In this document: piece by piece, positions 43,442-57,400 of the stretch | How positions within the stretch are numbered: position 1 is the first letter of the stretch | Layout: every line of letters begins with the position of its first letter | From: Astragalus membranaceus | Taxonomy: Eukaryota > Streptophyta > Magnoliopsida > Fabales > Fabaceae | NCBI GenBank assembly: GCA_039519185.1 | Contig: CM076851.1 | Span: forward strand, 28,722,357 to 28,786,356 | Direction of reading: 5' to 3' | Length of the DNA: 64,000 nt | Notes under the pieces: generated by a model | What the model was told of the DNA's origin: nothing | What the model saw: only the letters and a program-made list of their open reading frames with translations | Databases searched by the model: none | Translations under genes and position numbers: made by a program

Positions 43442-45278
43442 TGTTAGACTTGAGAGTCTATAAAGTAACCTTAGAGGGGGGGGGGGTGAATAAGGTTATA
43501 GGTGATTAATGGATTCTTTTTCAATTTAAAAAACTTTTTCGATATTGGTTTGGATTAAATGCGGAATAATAATATTTGACCAATATAGAAGGAGAAGAGG
43601 AGTAGAATTAGATGATGGACAGATCAATATTGTATACAGCAATAAAATAGATAATGAGAAGAAGGATATAGAGAGATCAGGATAAGATTACAATATGATA
43701 TATTTGCACAGTTATATTGAGAAAATGATAAGCAGTTATATCCAGTATATGATAATAATATTATAAGCAAATAAAGTGCAAAATATAAAGAGATAGAGAA
43801 GAGAGAGAGACACAGCAATTTAGCGAGGTTCGGGATAAAACCCCTACGTCCTCGGCCTTAGGCTTTTCAACCCTTGGACTTAGTAACCACTATATTGAAG
43901 AGAGTTTGATACAAACAGTCGACCCCAATATAAGTGAATCTCAATTCCCCTGAATTGAGAACCCAAGCACTCTTGCTAAGGATTTCTAAACCAACTCAAT
44001 AACCCTATTGAGAGACCCAAGTACACAGCCCAGGTTTTCAAAAACACCAACTCAATCACTTGACTGAGAGACCCAAGTACAAAGCCCAGGATTTCAAAAA
44101 CACCTTGAAATAAAATAAATTACACACTAGAGTTCTATGATCCAATCACTTCAGAGAATGTGTCAATTTAGAAACTGAGAGAGATGAGTGATTTTAGGAT
44201 ATTATAGATGCTCTATAAGATGAGGGATGATCTTGCTTTTGCAGCCACTTCAAAATTGATATAACAATAGAAGTTGAGGTTGCTTGAAAGCTTTTAAAAA
44301 TATAGATATGATTTTGAAAAAACAAGGCTTTTTGAAAAACAAGATTCAAAACAGTTGGAGCACAGGATCTCAGATCTAGATCTATAAACAGCTTTTGAAA
44401 AAAGATATAACAATTTAAAATCAAAAGCTTATAAAAATAAAACAATGAAGAACAATAGATCTATAGAGATTCGAATATGAGAGAGTAGAGAAGAAATTGT
44501 GAGCAGTGGTGTTGTGTGAAGGTGAAGCTCAACCTATGTATTTATAGGCTTAGGCACCGTTGAAAATTTTTGAAAAGCATTTAATATAGGTGAAGAATCG
44601 ATTCATTGATTAAGTTGAAATGTGAAGGAATCGATTCATTGCCTTTAAAAAATAAAAGAATCGATTCATTGTATAGTTGAAATAAGAAAGGAATCGATTC
44701 ATTGATGTTTGGAAAAAGAGGAAATCGATTTCAATGCTTATGTAGAAAGGCATGAATCGATTTTCAGGCCATATGGAGGTCCTGAGAATCGATTCTTTAT
44801 CCATGTAGAAATATTGAGAATCGATTCATTAAGCTAAGGAATGACTTGAGAATCGATTCCTAGGCTAAGGAAACCAAGAAGGAATCGATTCTTAGTATAT
44901 GTAATGTAGTGAAAATCGATTCTTTTGCTTCAAAAATATTTCTTTAGTTTTGGTTGCCACCTTATGCATGCATGCAATTTTGTAAAATATTTTTCAAAAC
45001 TATTTTTGTGCATCATGCATGTTTTGAAAAGATCATCTCTCTCAATATCTAAAGTGTCACACACTTTAGGTGATAGGACCTTTACAAAGAGTCCTAAAAA
45101 AGGCTTAGACACAAAATAGGGTTTTGAACTTCTTATGATTCTTCTTCTTCAAGCTTCTCCTTTTTGAGTCTTCTTCCTTTTAAAATAAGTCCTGCACTTT
45201 GCTCAATGTGAAAGATTAGTAGATATATGCAATTTGTTATCATTCAAAATAAAGGACTGTTTTACCCTTGGTTCAACA
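43442..45278. mobile_element. Copia-like solo LTR nested in the gypsy solo LTR
   Basis: 1837 bp, TGTTAGACTTGAG to CTTGGTTCAACA, with a perfect duplication ATTTC (43437-43441 and 45279-45283). Near its start is a G-run and GTGAATAAGG, seen in long plant copia LTRs of the SIRE/Maximus kind; the lineage call is tentative. It contains a dispersed array of GAATCGATTC (44585-44925). No primer site, gene or second LTR is present. Confidence 0.85.
44585..44925. repeat. Array of GAATCGATTC palindromes
   Basis: At least ten copies of AATCGATT, most within GAATCGATTC, spaced about 25-45 bases apart (for example 44587, 44629, 44661, 44693, 44755, 44784, 44818, 44852, 44882 and 44912). The core ATCGAT is palindromic. 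The array is in the middle of the solo LTR. Confidence 0.88.
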
Positions 45279-47302
45279 ATTTCGTGACATTACCTCACTC
45301 GTGGTTACTAACATTCATTAACATAACTTAGAAGATTTACAATTCAATCCAATCATAATTACCTCAATCACAATCAACATAATCACATTTAAACATAACA
45401 TGACATTACCTCAACTTCTTGGTCATTCACATAGAATCTTCGCATCACATCAATAAAACATAACATAATCACATTCAACATCAACACATGGGGTTGGGGA
45501 AAGGATTAGAATAGGTTTGGAATCAATTAGGAAGGCTTTGGACACATTTTAAAATCTGGGACAGAAAGATCAGCATGGGTCGTGCCAAAATCAGTACGGG
45601 TCGTGCTGACTTATCAGCATTTAAAATCTGGGACAAAAAGATCGGCACGGGTCGTGCTAAAATCAGCACGGGTCGTGCTGACTTATCAGCATTTCTAAAA
45701 ATCCTGTTTTCGTGTGAAATTCCCATTCCGATCGATTCCGAAACTTATTCCAATCGATGCCCAAACATAACAACACATCGTTCAGCAACAACAATCATCA
45801 TAAACATCATCAACCTATCCAAACAATCACATTATCTATCAATCGACCGTATTTCTCAAAGAAACGTAATTTTCGTAAAACAGTTTTGACTCGAAAAACG
45901 CACGACTGAACATAACACAGAACATGGAACAATATTTTGACACAAAATCCCTAAGCGAGTATAGAACTCACCCGGAGCGACGAACAACTCGAATAACGGA
46001 AGATGCGATCAATCTTTCTCCGAACCGAACTATTTCTGGGCAGCATCAGGGAGCAGTTTTGGGATGAGCATAACGTATTCGATTTCTTACCAAAACCATT
46101 CAATTCAGGGCCTAATGTGTAGATAATTTTGTCTCTTTTCTGAGGGTTCAGGTTTCGTGTTTATATGATAGGTATCTGGGGAGTTACAGCGAAAACACTG
46201 AGAATAGGTCAACATTGTAACTGATTCATAAACCTAATATTTGGACATGATATCTTCCTCAATACATAACGAAATCAGGTGATTCTTGTGTCTATTATGA
46301 AGGTTTTTGTGTCTAGTTTCTAAAGCAACAAAAATGAGTTTAATTAGAGTTCTGTACAGTGAGTGATGAAGGAAATACCATGGGCTGTCCCAAAACTGTT
46401 TTCTGCAGAACTTGCTGTGAGTTGATTTCTTCAACTCCACCACCAAGTATCACGAACTCAAGCTACCCAGCAACTGAAATACTTTCTAAAGTGTTCCAAT
46501 TCGCAATGTAGCTAGTGTATGCGCTCTAATATGGCTGTTGAACTTCAAGAGTTGCTTATGGAGCTTCAATAGTGACAAGCAAGGTCTTAACTTCTCAAAG
46601 CTTCCCTTTGATATGCATCAAGGTTTCAAAAATGGCAAGTTGGCAAAGAGGATGATTCAGCTAATGAAATTGGTATCATGAGAAAGGAAATCGAAAATGG
46701 GGAAGAAAGGTGTAATTTTTACCTACATGCATCAAGGTTTGATGATTTCACCTTCTCCTTCTCTCCTCTCTCTCTAACCTCTTGTTTCTGATTTTTGGAA
46801 ATTCCAGAATGTGTGTGTGTGCTGGTCTTGGCTCAACAAGCTGAAGGAAAAAAAATGATGTGGAAAAGACCATAATGCACTTCCACTTATCTCATCACCT
46901 TAATTTATTTCTAATCACCCACTAACTCAATAATTCTTTCTAAAATTCTGGTTGTTGTCTCATGGAAGTGAGGAGTGTGTTTGGTGTTTAATCCCAGCTG
47001 AAGGTTTATGGAAGTGTAAATTGACCAAAATACCCCTCTACTTAACTTTCTCACTTAAATCCCAATTTAACTCAACAATTATCAATAACTTGATTACTTA
47101 ATATAATGTAGCAACAAGCACACAATAATTCATTTAACCCATAACAATTATCATATTTATAATTAATTATGCTAACTTATTTAACTTAGCTAACCAATTA
47201 ACTTATGTCCTCTTGCTAATTTCTATCAACTAAATTAGCTAAATTGGGGATGTTACAGTTCTCGTTCGGGGTCTGGTTTGGATTCTGGTTCTGGTTTGGC
47301 AT

Positions 47303-50300
47303 CGGTTTTCTCTCTATCGTTCTTCTTCAAATTCGAGAAGAGAGAAGAAGCGGTCGCAAGGGGAGAGGAATCAGGGCAACTGATAACAATTGAGGGCGTT
47401 GTTGGGAATGGAAGAGGGAATTGTTTCATTTTGCATTTGATTGGGAGCTTGGATTTGGGATTGGGCAGGTGTGGAAACCATGGCTATTGGTTGAGAATGA
47501 GATTGAGCAATAATCATCCCCACAAACAGAACTATTACATTCCCCCCTTTCAGAAACCTTCTCCTATTCACTCTCTAGAATTGAGAGAGATGAAACGCAC
47601 GGTGGGGAGATAGAGGGCTGAGTGAAAGAGCAAGCCAAATCCAGAAACGGAAGAACAGAAACGGAGGAAGAAGAAAGGGGATTTAGGGTTTTATAATTAA
47701 ATGAGATTCATTAATGACGTGGCATATACAATCAGCATTTAAAATAAAAGAAAACAAAACAAAAATGTCAAATCAACAATTTGTTAGACATGTAGGCTGT
47801 TTTTGTAATGTCCGTCTAACAGAAGGACTAACATCAAAAAAGTGAATTTTACAAGGGGTTTTTTTTAAAAAAATAAAATTGGAGGGACTAAAACCAAATG
47901 ACCCCCTATTTGGAGGGGCTAAAAATATATTTAAGCCTTTTATAAATATGGATAACTTTTCTTTGCTTCAATCTTAAGAAGTAAAAATCCTATCATATAC
48001 TCTCTTGAGCATCAATAATTGTGTTCAATCATATATAAGTTAAGAAGTAAAAACTCTATCACACACAAATTCTTCACATTTTTTTCATTTGAAGTTGTTA
48101 GTGAAATTTTGCTTATCATTACGCGATTCCAGAGGTCTCTGTTCATTTTAAAATGTCTTTTTCGTGATGGAAAAGTTAGTTATTAGAATTTTAGAACAAG
48201 TTAAAGGCCTAATTTAATACTACTACATTCAGTTCTTTATCCCATAGTCATGCATTTTCTATGCTCATACTCATTTTTTTAATATTAATTTATGCCTAAT
48301 CCTGAATCCAAATACGCTACCTATTATTATTATTATAAAAATATTCCTACCGATGATGAAAATCCACCACCTAAAGAGAAATTTAACTTTAATTTTTTGG
48401 TATAATTAACTTTAAAATTTATTGTGCTTCTAGGGTGAGGGATCAAAAAAATCTTTCACCGGTGAACAACTAAAATTCACCATACAATATTGTGTAAAAT
48501 GCTATGAGTGGTTAAGATTGAATCAACTAATATTAAATCTCAACCGTTGATGAATTTTTATACTACATACTACGGTCATATTTAATGGTTCACCTATGAG
48601 AAATTTGATTTGCTCCCTCACCCTAGAAACACCCTAAAATTTATACTAGTTTAAAATTAATAATTTTGCTTTATATATGTCTTAATCATATAAGTAATTC
48701 ATAATTCAGGTTCAAACATGTTGTGGGGGAAGGCTATAGTTTTCGGAATGTTATTATTATTAATTAACTAGTCATTTTCCTTTCTTTATTTGGGGTAAAG
48801 TCATGGAGCTTCAAAGTTTACTAGCCAAATAATTATTAGTTGAGGTCTAGAAAGAAGGCATCCTTTCTAGCTCATAATCTTCAGAAGTTGAAACTAAATT
48901 AATCAATGACAAATTATGGAATTAGTCCATTGTAGTGAACCATATAAGGCCATATGCTATTTGAAGAATAGAAATTAGAAACCTAATCAAAAGGTGTAAT
49001 AAAAATAATATAGTTAAGGAAAGGTTCAAAAGTGTCAGAAATCCCATCTCATCCCATATCAGTTCATATGTCCAAAAAAAGGTTATCAATATAAACTTTA
49101 CAGGTTCTTGGTAGTTCAAATTTCTGGCCTGTATGATTGATATGATAGGTTGTTGAGGTCAAAAAAATTATTGCATATCTGGATAAGATTCCCAAACATG
49201 TTTTTATGTATACTCACTTTTGGTAATTACTCCCAACTTTGTTTCTTGTCAATTTCCCAATCTTATTTTTTTGGTGCTAAATTTGCTGCAGAAACTATGC
49301 TCAGTTAATTGATAGCATAAGAATGGCATTTCATGGTTTTGGTACATTTGTAAAAGGTGAAATCAATGCATTTTATTTAAGGCAAAATTTGGCTTTGTGC
49401 ATGAAAATGACTCCGTCACCTTTTAATTAGCTCAATTAATATTCATGTACTTTGGTGATATTGAAACAATTATTGTTACTAAAAATTAATGTTTTGAAAG
49501 TCGAACCGAAAATTGAATTGGTGAGACTCTCAGATTATGATTCAACTGCTTTAAACTAGATGAAACGCTAAAATAATCAAATTGTAGACGGTGCCGGTCC
49601 TAGTTTAACTGGTTAACCAATCAAAATAATCACAATATATATTATCCGTTTAAAAATTATTTATCATATGTAGTATGCTTTAAGCGTCATGATTAAGATA
49701 AGGAATATAACCACAAAAAGAAAAGGACAAATATAACAAGGCTGTGATTGAAAACTCTTCTCATTTCAATCCCATTATCCAAAAACTTTTGGTAAATAAA
49801 AAGGTGAATAGAGTGAAAAATAAAAATGAAGCAATTTTGTAGCAATAAGACAAATTCCTAACAACATTGAGGGTTTTTGAGTAAAAAAAAGCTGCATTGA
49901 GGGTTTTAGCCAAAAACAATATGATTGTTTGAGAAGACTCACTGAAGATCGGGTAATGTAAAACAAAAGAAGCCAATGGTTCTCTTGTCAATTTTGACAT
50001 TGAAGAATCATGTTGATCAATTGGCTTATTGGCTGAAGAATCAAATCTTTGAAGTGTGTATGTGTCTCTCCACAATATCTAGTTCCATTCGAGCTGTCAA
50101 ATTGGAATCGACTGGCCCAGCTCGGCCCAATGAATCAAAACGCAAAAGTGAATTAGATTGGGCCAGCCCAATTATCTATTGAGCTGTGTTTCTTCTAACA
50201 CAGCTCAGTCTGACAAATGAGTTAATTGGGTTGGGCCAAAACGGCTTGGTTTTTCTGGCCTCTATTTGGCAAGCCAAGTCCAGAGCACCGGGTCATCCCA

Positions 50301-50600
50301 TTGGGCTGGACCAGAATTGACACGATGCCCAATTTCAGGTTTAGCAAGAATTGTAAAGTTCATTTTTTTAATCAATTTTCCTAATTACTAGTATTTGTCT
50401 GCATTGTATGTACTATGTACCTACGTATTGCTGCTGAGTCTTACTACATTGGACGTTTGTATCATTTATCATACGTCATATAATAACCGATTCTTGTTAA
50501 GGCATATCATATGATATCTAGGGACTAGGATGTCTTTTCTCAAATTGAGATTGACGTTGAACCGTAATTTATTATATCATTGCCACCTCATCATATTTGT
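47303..50600. other. Intergenic sequence, no supported gene
   Basis: The first 350 bases are the 5' flank of the DELLA-like fragment. The rest is AT-rich with scattered low-complexity tracts. Around 50100-50280 there is an inverted pair based on GGCCCAGCTCGGCCCAAT/ATTGGGTTGGGCC, perhaps a worn DNA transposon. Short open frames have no recognisable domain. Confidence 0.4.
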
Positions 50601-50689
50601 TGGTTTATTAATTCAGAAAACTTGTGTTATTCTTCAACTCATGCAAATTTTTAACTCAGCACAAGTTTGCCTACAAGACATGTCTAATG

Positions 50690-51640
50690 AGCAAATCAAT
50701 TCTAATATTTATTTATACAACCAAACCTCTTATTGAATCTAATATCTATTTTATACAACCAAACCTCTTATGAAATTATCAATTTAGACATTTTATTAAC
50801 AAGACACATATTTAATTTAAGGGTAAAAATGTCATTACCCTCTCTTTCTTTTTCTTCTTACATTCTTTTTCTTCCATTTTTTTCTCTTTCTTCTTGTACT
50901 CTCTTTCCTCCTTTTCACTTTTCTCTTACACTCTCTTTCTTCCTTTTTGTTTCTTTTTACTTTACTTTTACTTTTCCCATAAACAATGTTTCTCTTTCTC
51001 TTATCACTTTACTTTAGTTTTTTTAATTAAATTTCTAAATTTATACAAACACTACTCTACTAAAATTACCTATAAAAACGTAAATGAGTCACACTACGAG
51101 ATAACTACTATCACCTCTTATTGATAATCTACTACTTATATTTTACTATCTACCGTAATCTACTAATCAATTGAAACTACGAGATAACTGCACTGATATA
51201 TAAAAAAACACAGGATTAATATTTTTCATTGATAATAATTAAAATATTTGAAGACTACTATAAACCTACTATCTAAAAAACAAGAAGATTAATTTAATGA
51301 CTATTTAAACTACTGATTAATATTTAAAACAAATATTTCTTATTGATAACCTATTATCTCTCTTTTACTATCTACTATAATCTACTAATCAACTAAAATA
51401 ATCAATTGAAAATACGAGATAACTGCACTGATATTTAAAAAACACGGGATAACTGCACTGATATATAAAATGATACGAGATTAATATTTGTCACTGATAA
51501 TTAAATTTTTTGAAGACTACTACTACAAACCTACTATCTAAAAAACAAGAAGACTTAATGTTCAGACTATTTAAATAATGTCTAAGTTCATTCATAAAAA
51601 GAACACGACAGCACCCGTGCGTATGCACGGGTATCCTACC
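50690..51640 (+). mobile_element. Possible Helitron, 3' end recognised
   Basis: A perfect hairpin ACCCGTGC-GTAT-GCACGGGT (51613-51632) lies just before TCCTACCAGT. Plant Helitrons end with such a hairpin about 10 bases before CTRR and insert before T. Here CTAG appears changed to CCAG. Upstream sequence is rich in CTACTA/ATCTACTAATC phrases, repeated around 51130-51180 and 51370-51420. The 5' end was not located. Confidence 0.4.
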
Positions 51641-54445
51641 AGTAAGAAGATAAACCGGCAAGGTGGATTACAACATCAAAGAAAGACATATCTAGAAGCA
51701 TGACACTTCAGGTTGAAGACGTGTTTGGTATCCGACATGTGTTGTATTGGACACTGACACCGACACACCGTCACTGACTCTTCAATTACTTGCATTTTTC
51801 GAATTTAAACCAGTGTCTACGTGTTTAAGTCAGTGTTGTCGTGTTCACTGTCCGTGTACCATATTTTGTTTTTATTTTTTACTTCATGTATATATATGCA
51901 TCACTAGTAAGAATAGTATGCACAAAGAGAGAGTACTGAGATAACAAGCTGGCCTTCTGAATTCAAATAACTGCTTTACCAATTTGGTTTCAGCAGAATT
52001 GGTTGAGTAAAATATGAATTAAAGATTATACTATTTTTGCAGGGACAAACACTACCTTTCAACTGCATTAGTCAACATATGAACACCAACCATGTACAGT
52101 ACATATTTGTCAGTTCATCAAAGCATCAATTAAAATAACTCTTCACCAGCTACCAAACAAAATTACTCCTAAGGACACTGACATAAACTAATAATTATAA
52201 TGTCTCGTCAGAAACCCACCATAAGGCTGGTTTATGTGGGGTTTTTTTGGCACCAAGCTTGTTACTGTAGTAAGGATTTGGAATAGGGTTAAAAATAAGA
52301 CCACATAAGTAACATTTGATCGCAATACATGGTTAAAACACTAAGATTTTTGATGTCTCTGTGATCACAAATAAGACCACATAAGTAACATTTGATCGCA
52401 ATTTTCCGTAATACGAAGAATCGCGACGCAGCCCCACCGTGATTTTAAAAACTTTGGCATACATCCTAGCATTATTTAGGGACCAAAATGACTGTTTACC
52501 CTTAAGGGGTACTAAAATGGCCCACAAGGACCCCAGTCATCAATACTAATGCAAAAAATTGGAAAATTTGATCAACCACTTTTTACCTTTATATCAAATT
52601 AAGATTAAGATGACAACTCACACCAGTACTTCTACTTCCTCCAGAAATAATTCATTTTACTTTGAATTGGAAGATAAAAGATTTGGAACCTTCAAATGTA
52701 TTTAACTTGATTTCATCAACAACAATAGTTTAAAATTTACTATACACATAAATGTAATCTACAGATATAAGTAGCATTCTGTGTATTTTACCTTTTTATC
52801 AAAAGACATTTTCTTAGGGTACACGTGAATCTACCAACCAAAATAGTTCATGTCTTAACATAATAGTCAATTCAGAGAAACAGGTAATGGCAGAACAATG
52901 GACAATGATATAGTCTGCAAAGTACTATCAACAACCAGAATGCAGAAGCATTTAAGAAGAGACAAATGGTATGTTTAAATTATTGTCTGTTTTGGTAACC
53001 AAAAGTAATAAAAGGACAAAAAGTATAGCAGATTATTAGTTCAAATACACTCAAAGTGACAAGAAATTTCCTTTGTTAACTTTTCATCTATACAAGAGTT
53101 GTTCCATCATTGTTTACTTTTTTTTCTTCTTTCAATTACTTCTGTTTTCCTCCTTGGGGTTTAACAGAAATGAGAAGTCACACATCTTTATTTATTTTTG
53201 AATTTGATAAGTCATGTTCATGCATAATGTGACATGATTTCTCATATTCAAGTTGAAATAAAAAAAATTGAAACTGGTATCTAAATTTAGATTCTCTAAC
53301 ACTTAGCAGCAGAATTAGAGATGAATTTTGTCTTTTTCCATTTCTATATTTCTGTTGCTATTTCAATTTTCTATTAGTAATTTTTTTTCAATGTTAAATG
53401 TTACAGTTGGAAAGGTTTACTGTGCTACATAAATAGAGGGTGTTAAACTAGACTCTTGCACTCTAACTAATAACTACTTCAAAAGTTCTTTTAACTTCTG
53501 GTTAAAGGGAAGACAGTCAAAGAGAAAATAAAAGATAGAAGGGAAGTAGATCAGAAAATGATTCCAGCAAATAATCAACAGTTCTGATTCATAATAAAAA
53601 ACTTAATTGATAAATATATTTGTCACATAGGGAGTGTAGTAGACTAGCAGTTAAGATGATGAGAGGCTGAGAGGTCTGAAAAGAACAAATCTGGTATGTG
53701 TAGAGAATAAATAACATTAAGATAAATCTTGACTATTCTTTATAGTTCTTCAATCAAAGATTAACTACAAATTATGTTTGCTTTATATTAGTTTTCTTTG
53801 AAGTTTTCAAAGTAAAAACAAGTTCACACGATTCTGAATAAGCACTGCCTGCCATTTAACAAAAGTTACCAAAGAAAAGTATAACAATTAACAACACTAA
53901 TGCTCCAGTACATCTCTCATGATGCAGTACGTGATAGATATCAGGCATTATGTTGCGGTGATCCCGATCAATAAGCGTAATTGATCAATTGCATCCTTTA
54001 CTATAGATTAGTACATGCTAAATTATAAAAGAAGAGCTGAGAAACATTCAACTAGCTAGTTTCTTTATGTTATATTCATAAAGTAATTGAAATACAAATG
54101 AGTAATAAAAAGGCTTAGGAAAGAAAACTTTAGACTACGTTACATCATGCAGCTAAGTGAACTTAAGACAAAATTGAAGTAGGATTGTTGAACAATCAAC
54201 TGAAAAACAAAAGTTCCAACAGCAAAGCAGCAAGAATAAGCACTACAACAGCATAACTTGAGTGTTTAACATTGTTCAACCAATTGAAGGTAATGAAAAA
54301 GCTATGAATAAATTTCCTGTTGTTTCCATCTCACTTTTGCCACAAAATGAATGACAAAATATTGAAGGAAATTATGACCAATCAATAAACAACTTGATAT
54401 GTTCAATTCAAAAACTACTTAGTAAAATAAGCATAAGAACAAATC
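51641..54445. other. Intergenic sequence and 3' flank of the TOC159-like gene
   Basis: No supported gene. A 34-bp direct duplication (52293-52326 and 52369-52402, AAATAAGACCACATAAGTAA at its start) is present. The last few hundred bases should include the 3' untranslated region of the minus-strand TOC159-like gene. Confidence 0.4.
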
Positions 54446-57400
54446 TTAGATGATGGGATAATTTTCACAAGCCTTTGGCCAAAAATTCTCATAGATAGCC
54501 TTGGCAATTGGAAGAATAGCAAGAAGAGCAATCTGAACTTGATCTGAGCTACTTGTTCTCACACTGATCTGTCCAGTGAGCTTGTTGTTCAATCCAGCAC
54601 GAACCGCCATCTTATAACTTCTTCCAATAGAAACTTGGGACTGAAGATTGGCTCCTAAAGCCAATTCCCCTCTCCATTTCACCATAGAAAGACCCAATGA
54701 ACTTTGATCCTGACCTATTGGAAAATCCGCCTCTCTAAACCGCACTTCTACATTAGTTCCATAAGCAGAATCACCTTGACAACTCACAATTCCGGTGCTT
54801 CCCGTTAATACCAAGCATTTCCCTAAAGCAATTTGATCCTCAACTTTCAATCCAGTGGATACATGTTCACCCAAGAATGTCACTGACAATCCAGCACAAG
54901 TTTTATTCCTTTTGAAACTCTTGAATTTTGTCTCTCCCCTGAGAATATAAGCTAGTGCCTTCCCAGTATTTTGTATGTCAAAGCCAAACATGCTAGATCC
55001 ATTATCCCCATGCTTTGCAGCAACTGAGGAATCCAATTGAATGTTGAAGTCTTTCTTATCCTTTGTGATCTGAACAGCAATAGCAGCAGGGAATTGATTG
55101 AGAATTGCTAGATTGTGGTCAAGGGTAACTCCATCATAACCACAATCATGGTCCCAACTATGCACATCTAACACTGGCCTTGTCAACAACTGTGAAGTTG
55201 GTTCTAAGAAACGGTACCTGTAAACCGGATTATCGCCATCAAAGGACAGTGGCAAAGACATATCCGGCAATGGAACTGGCACAACATCTGGAGTAGTTTC
55301 ATTCTCTTCATCACCTTCTTCCATGTAGCTATCATCAATTTTGCCTTTCATCATCTTGATCTCTTTCATCCTTCTCAACTCCTCTTTCCATTGCTTCTTT
55401 TGTAGAAGTTTGACGCGGTAATCATATTCTTCAAAGTATGCTTTTCGCTGTTCTTTGCTAAGCATGGCAACCTGAGATTTCTTAAGAGGCTTAAATGGCA
55501 GAAGCTGGTCATATTCATCTTCATCTCCATCTCCATCTTGACCAGAATCAGATAAGTCAGCCAACTCAATCTCAGAATCACCAATATCAACAACTTGATC
55601 AGCAGGGAGTTTTGGATGAGTGCGCGACTGCATTAACCAAGACAACAGGTATGGAAGTGACGGGGTGCGGTAGCGAAATCCAAACAACTTATTGTAGTCA
55701 AATGATTCTTGAGTTTTGGAAAGGCTAGAAGCTTCTGAGAGAATCTTCATTGAGTAGCACAAGAGAAGCAAGAGGGGTCTCCAAGCTTGACCATTAGGAA
55801 GCACTTTGTGTCCATCTCTATTCTTTCTACAACAAGGATGATTTTCAACAAGAGCAATTGGATTCATTGAACTTGGATTCACAATACGCTCATTGCCAAC
55901 AGCTTGTCCTATTGCTTGCTGAACATCTCGAGTGCTCCGAGTCACAAACACATCATAACTCAATGGTGAGCCTAATGGCCCATCTGGAGGTGCAGTGGCA
56001 GCATGGGTCAATGTAATAACACTATTTCTCCATATTGTTGGACCAAATACATCACAAATTGTTCTCAACAATGGTAAATCATTGAGATTCTTAGATTGCG
56101 TGTCGAGACGATCCACATAAAGGAAAACATCAGGAGGGGATTTCTTGGTTAACTTCTTAACAGCAGATAAAACCTTTGTATTGAAACCTTGTTCCAATGC
56201 AGAAGACTTGAGACCAGGTGTGTCAAAAACCCTTATCTTAATTCCATCAACTATACCAACAATCTCTTTCACAGCAGTTGTAGTGGCAAGACCATATGCA
56301 CCAATGCTAGTCTTCACTTCACCAAAGATGGAATTTATAGTGGCACTTTTTCCTACACCTACTTTCCCAAGAACAAGTACATTCAAAGAAAACATTTTCA
56401 AATCATCTTCTGATCCTCCTCCCATTGCAGCTTCAAGCAAGAAAGCAGTCTTCTTTTCTGCATCAAGACTGAACATTTGACCGGTTTGGGTTCCAGCAAC
56501 AAGGGTCAACCTCTGAAGCACTTGGGATGCAATAGTTTCTTGTGTAGTCAAACCAAGTCTTTGAAGCAATCTCAAGAATTTAATCCTAATTTGCTGTAGT
56601 TTCTCCAATTTTATTTTTAGTTCTTCACTCAAATGAACATCAGCATAAGAAGCATTGGTACTTGATCTACTAGTGTTAGAAGTGAAACCAGCAGTGGGTT
56701 TACCTGAATGAAGTGAGGTTCCTAAACCAGCAGGTGGGTTAACAGAGAAGACCCTTTGTGCTCCATTTTGTTCCCCAGAAACTGTTGTTCCTTTCAAAAG
56801 AGCAGCCAAGGAAGCAGTGTTGGTAAACAACTTCTTCTTATTTCCAGTGTTGTCTGTCTCACTCTCCACTTCAGTCACAATAATCTCATCATCATCATCA
56901 TCGTCTTCGTCATCATCATCAATGCTTGATGATTGGTGGTGATGGTTTTCTTGTGCAAGGCTCTCCAACAACTGCCTCACAGTTTCAGACCTTGCAAACA
57001 TCATCTCCTGATTCTCCTCATCTGACACTAAACCATAACCATGATCATCATTTTCAATGCCACTCCCCTTTCCAGAATCATTGTTGTTATCAAATTCTTC
57101 AACAGCTTCTTCTTCATCAGACCCTTTATTTTCAGAACCCAACAAATCAAGAGAGCCTCCATATCCACCACCTGAAAATTCAAATCACAATCATCATCAA
57201 TCGCACTACAACACTCACAAAACAAAATTACAAACAATTTCAAATCATAAGCGCTCTAACTTCTAACCTTATAAGGCTATAACCAGTTACATCCTCCAGT
57301 TATATGTTGATTCCTTGCACTATTTTCATAATTTTTATAATAACAATTAAGATTAAAAATACTGTAACAAGTGTGCCAAACAAAAAACTATCACACGGCA

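Larger units (their letters stand above)
42717..47257 (-). mobile_element. Ty3/gypsy-type solo LTR in the DELLA-like pseudogene
   Basis: The ends are TGTAACACCCCGG and GGGGATGTTACA (plus view), with a perfect 5-bp duplication GTTCT at 42712-42716 and 47258-47262. Without the nested copy it is about 2.7 kb, similar to the LTRs at 30241 and 36605. It shares their tips and an ACCGGGATT-like region (minus strand, near 43220). No internal region remains, so it is a solo LTR of a related family. Confidence 0.88.
42480..47302 (-). pseudogene. DELLA-like (GRAS family) N-terminal pseudogene, split by LTR insertions
   Basis: On the minus strand an ATG at 47302 opens a short leader (MPNQNQNPNQTPNENG). 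It is interrupted at the GTTCT target duplication by 4.5 kb of LTR sequence. It resumes at 42716 with KAAKVWKEEQESGG and MDELLVALGYKVRSS, then a TAA stop at 42619. MDELL-x-x-LGYKVRSS is the DELLA motif that binds the gibberellin receptor GID1 in the family. After the stop a further in-frame piece (VQTMLTELNPSQILDP, to about 42490) matches the segment that follows the TVHYNP region, which is missing. No GRAS domain is present. It is therefore a broken fragment rather than a working gibberellin repressor. Confidence 0.75.

Noticed and set aside
47278..47613. 111-codon plus-strand frame
   Set aside because: Antisense to the 5' flank of the DELLA-like fragment; no recognisable domain.
50733..51017. 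94-codon frame rich in phenylalanine, leucine and serine
   Set aside because: Pyrimidine-rich low-complexity sequence, not protein-like.
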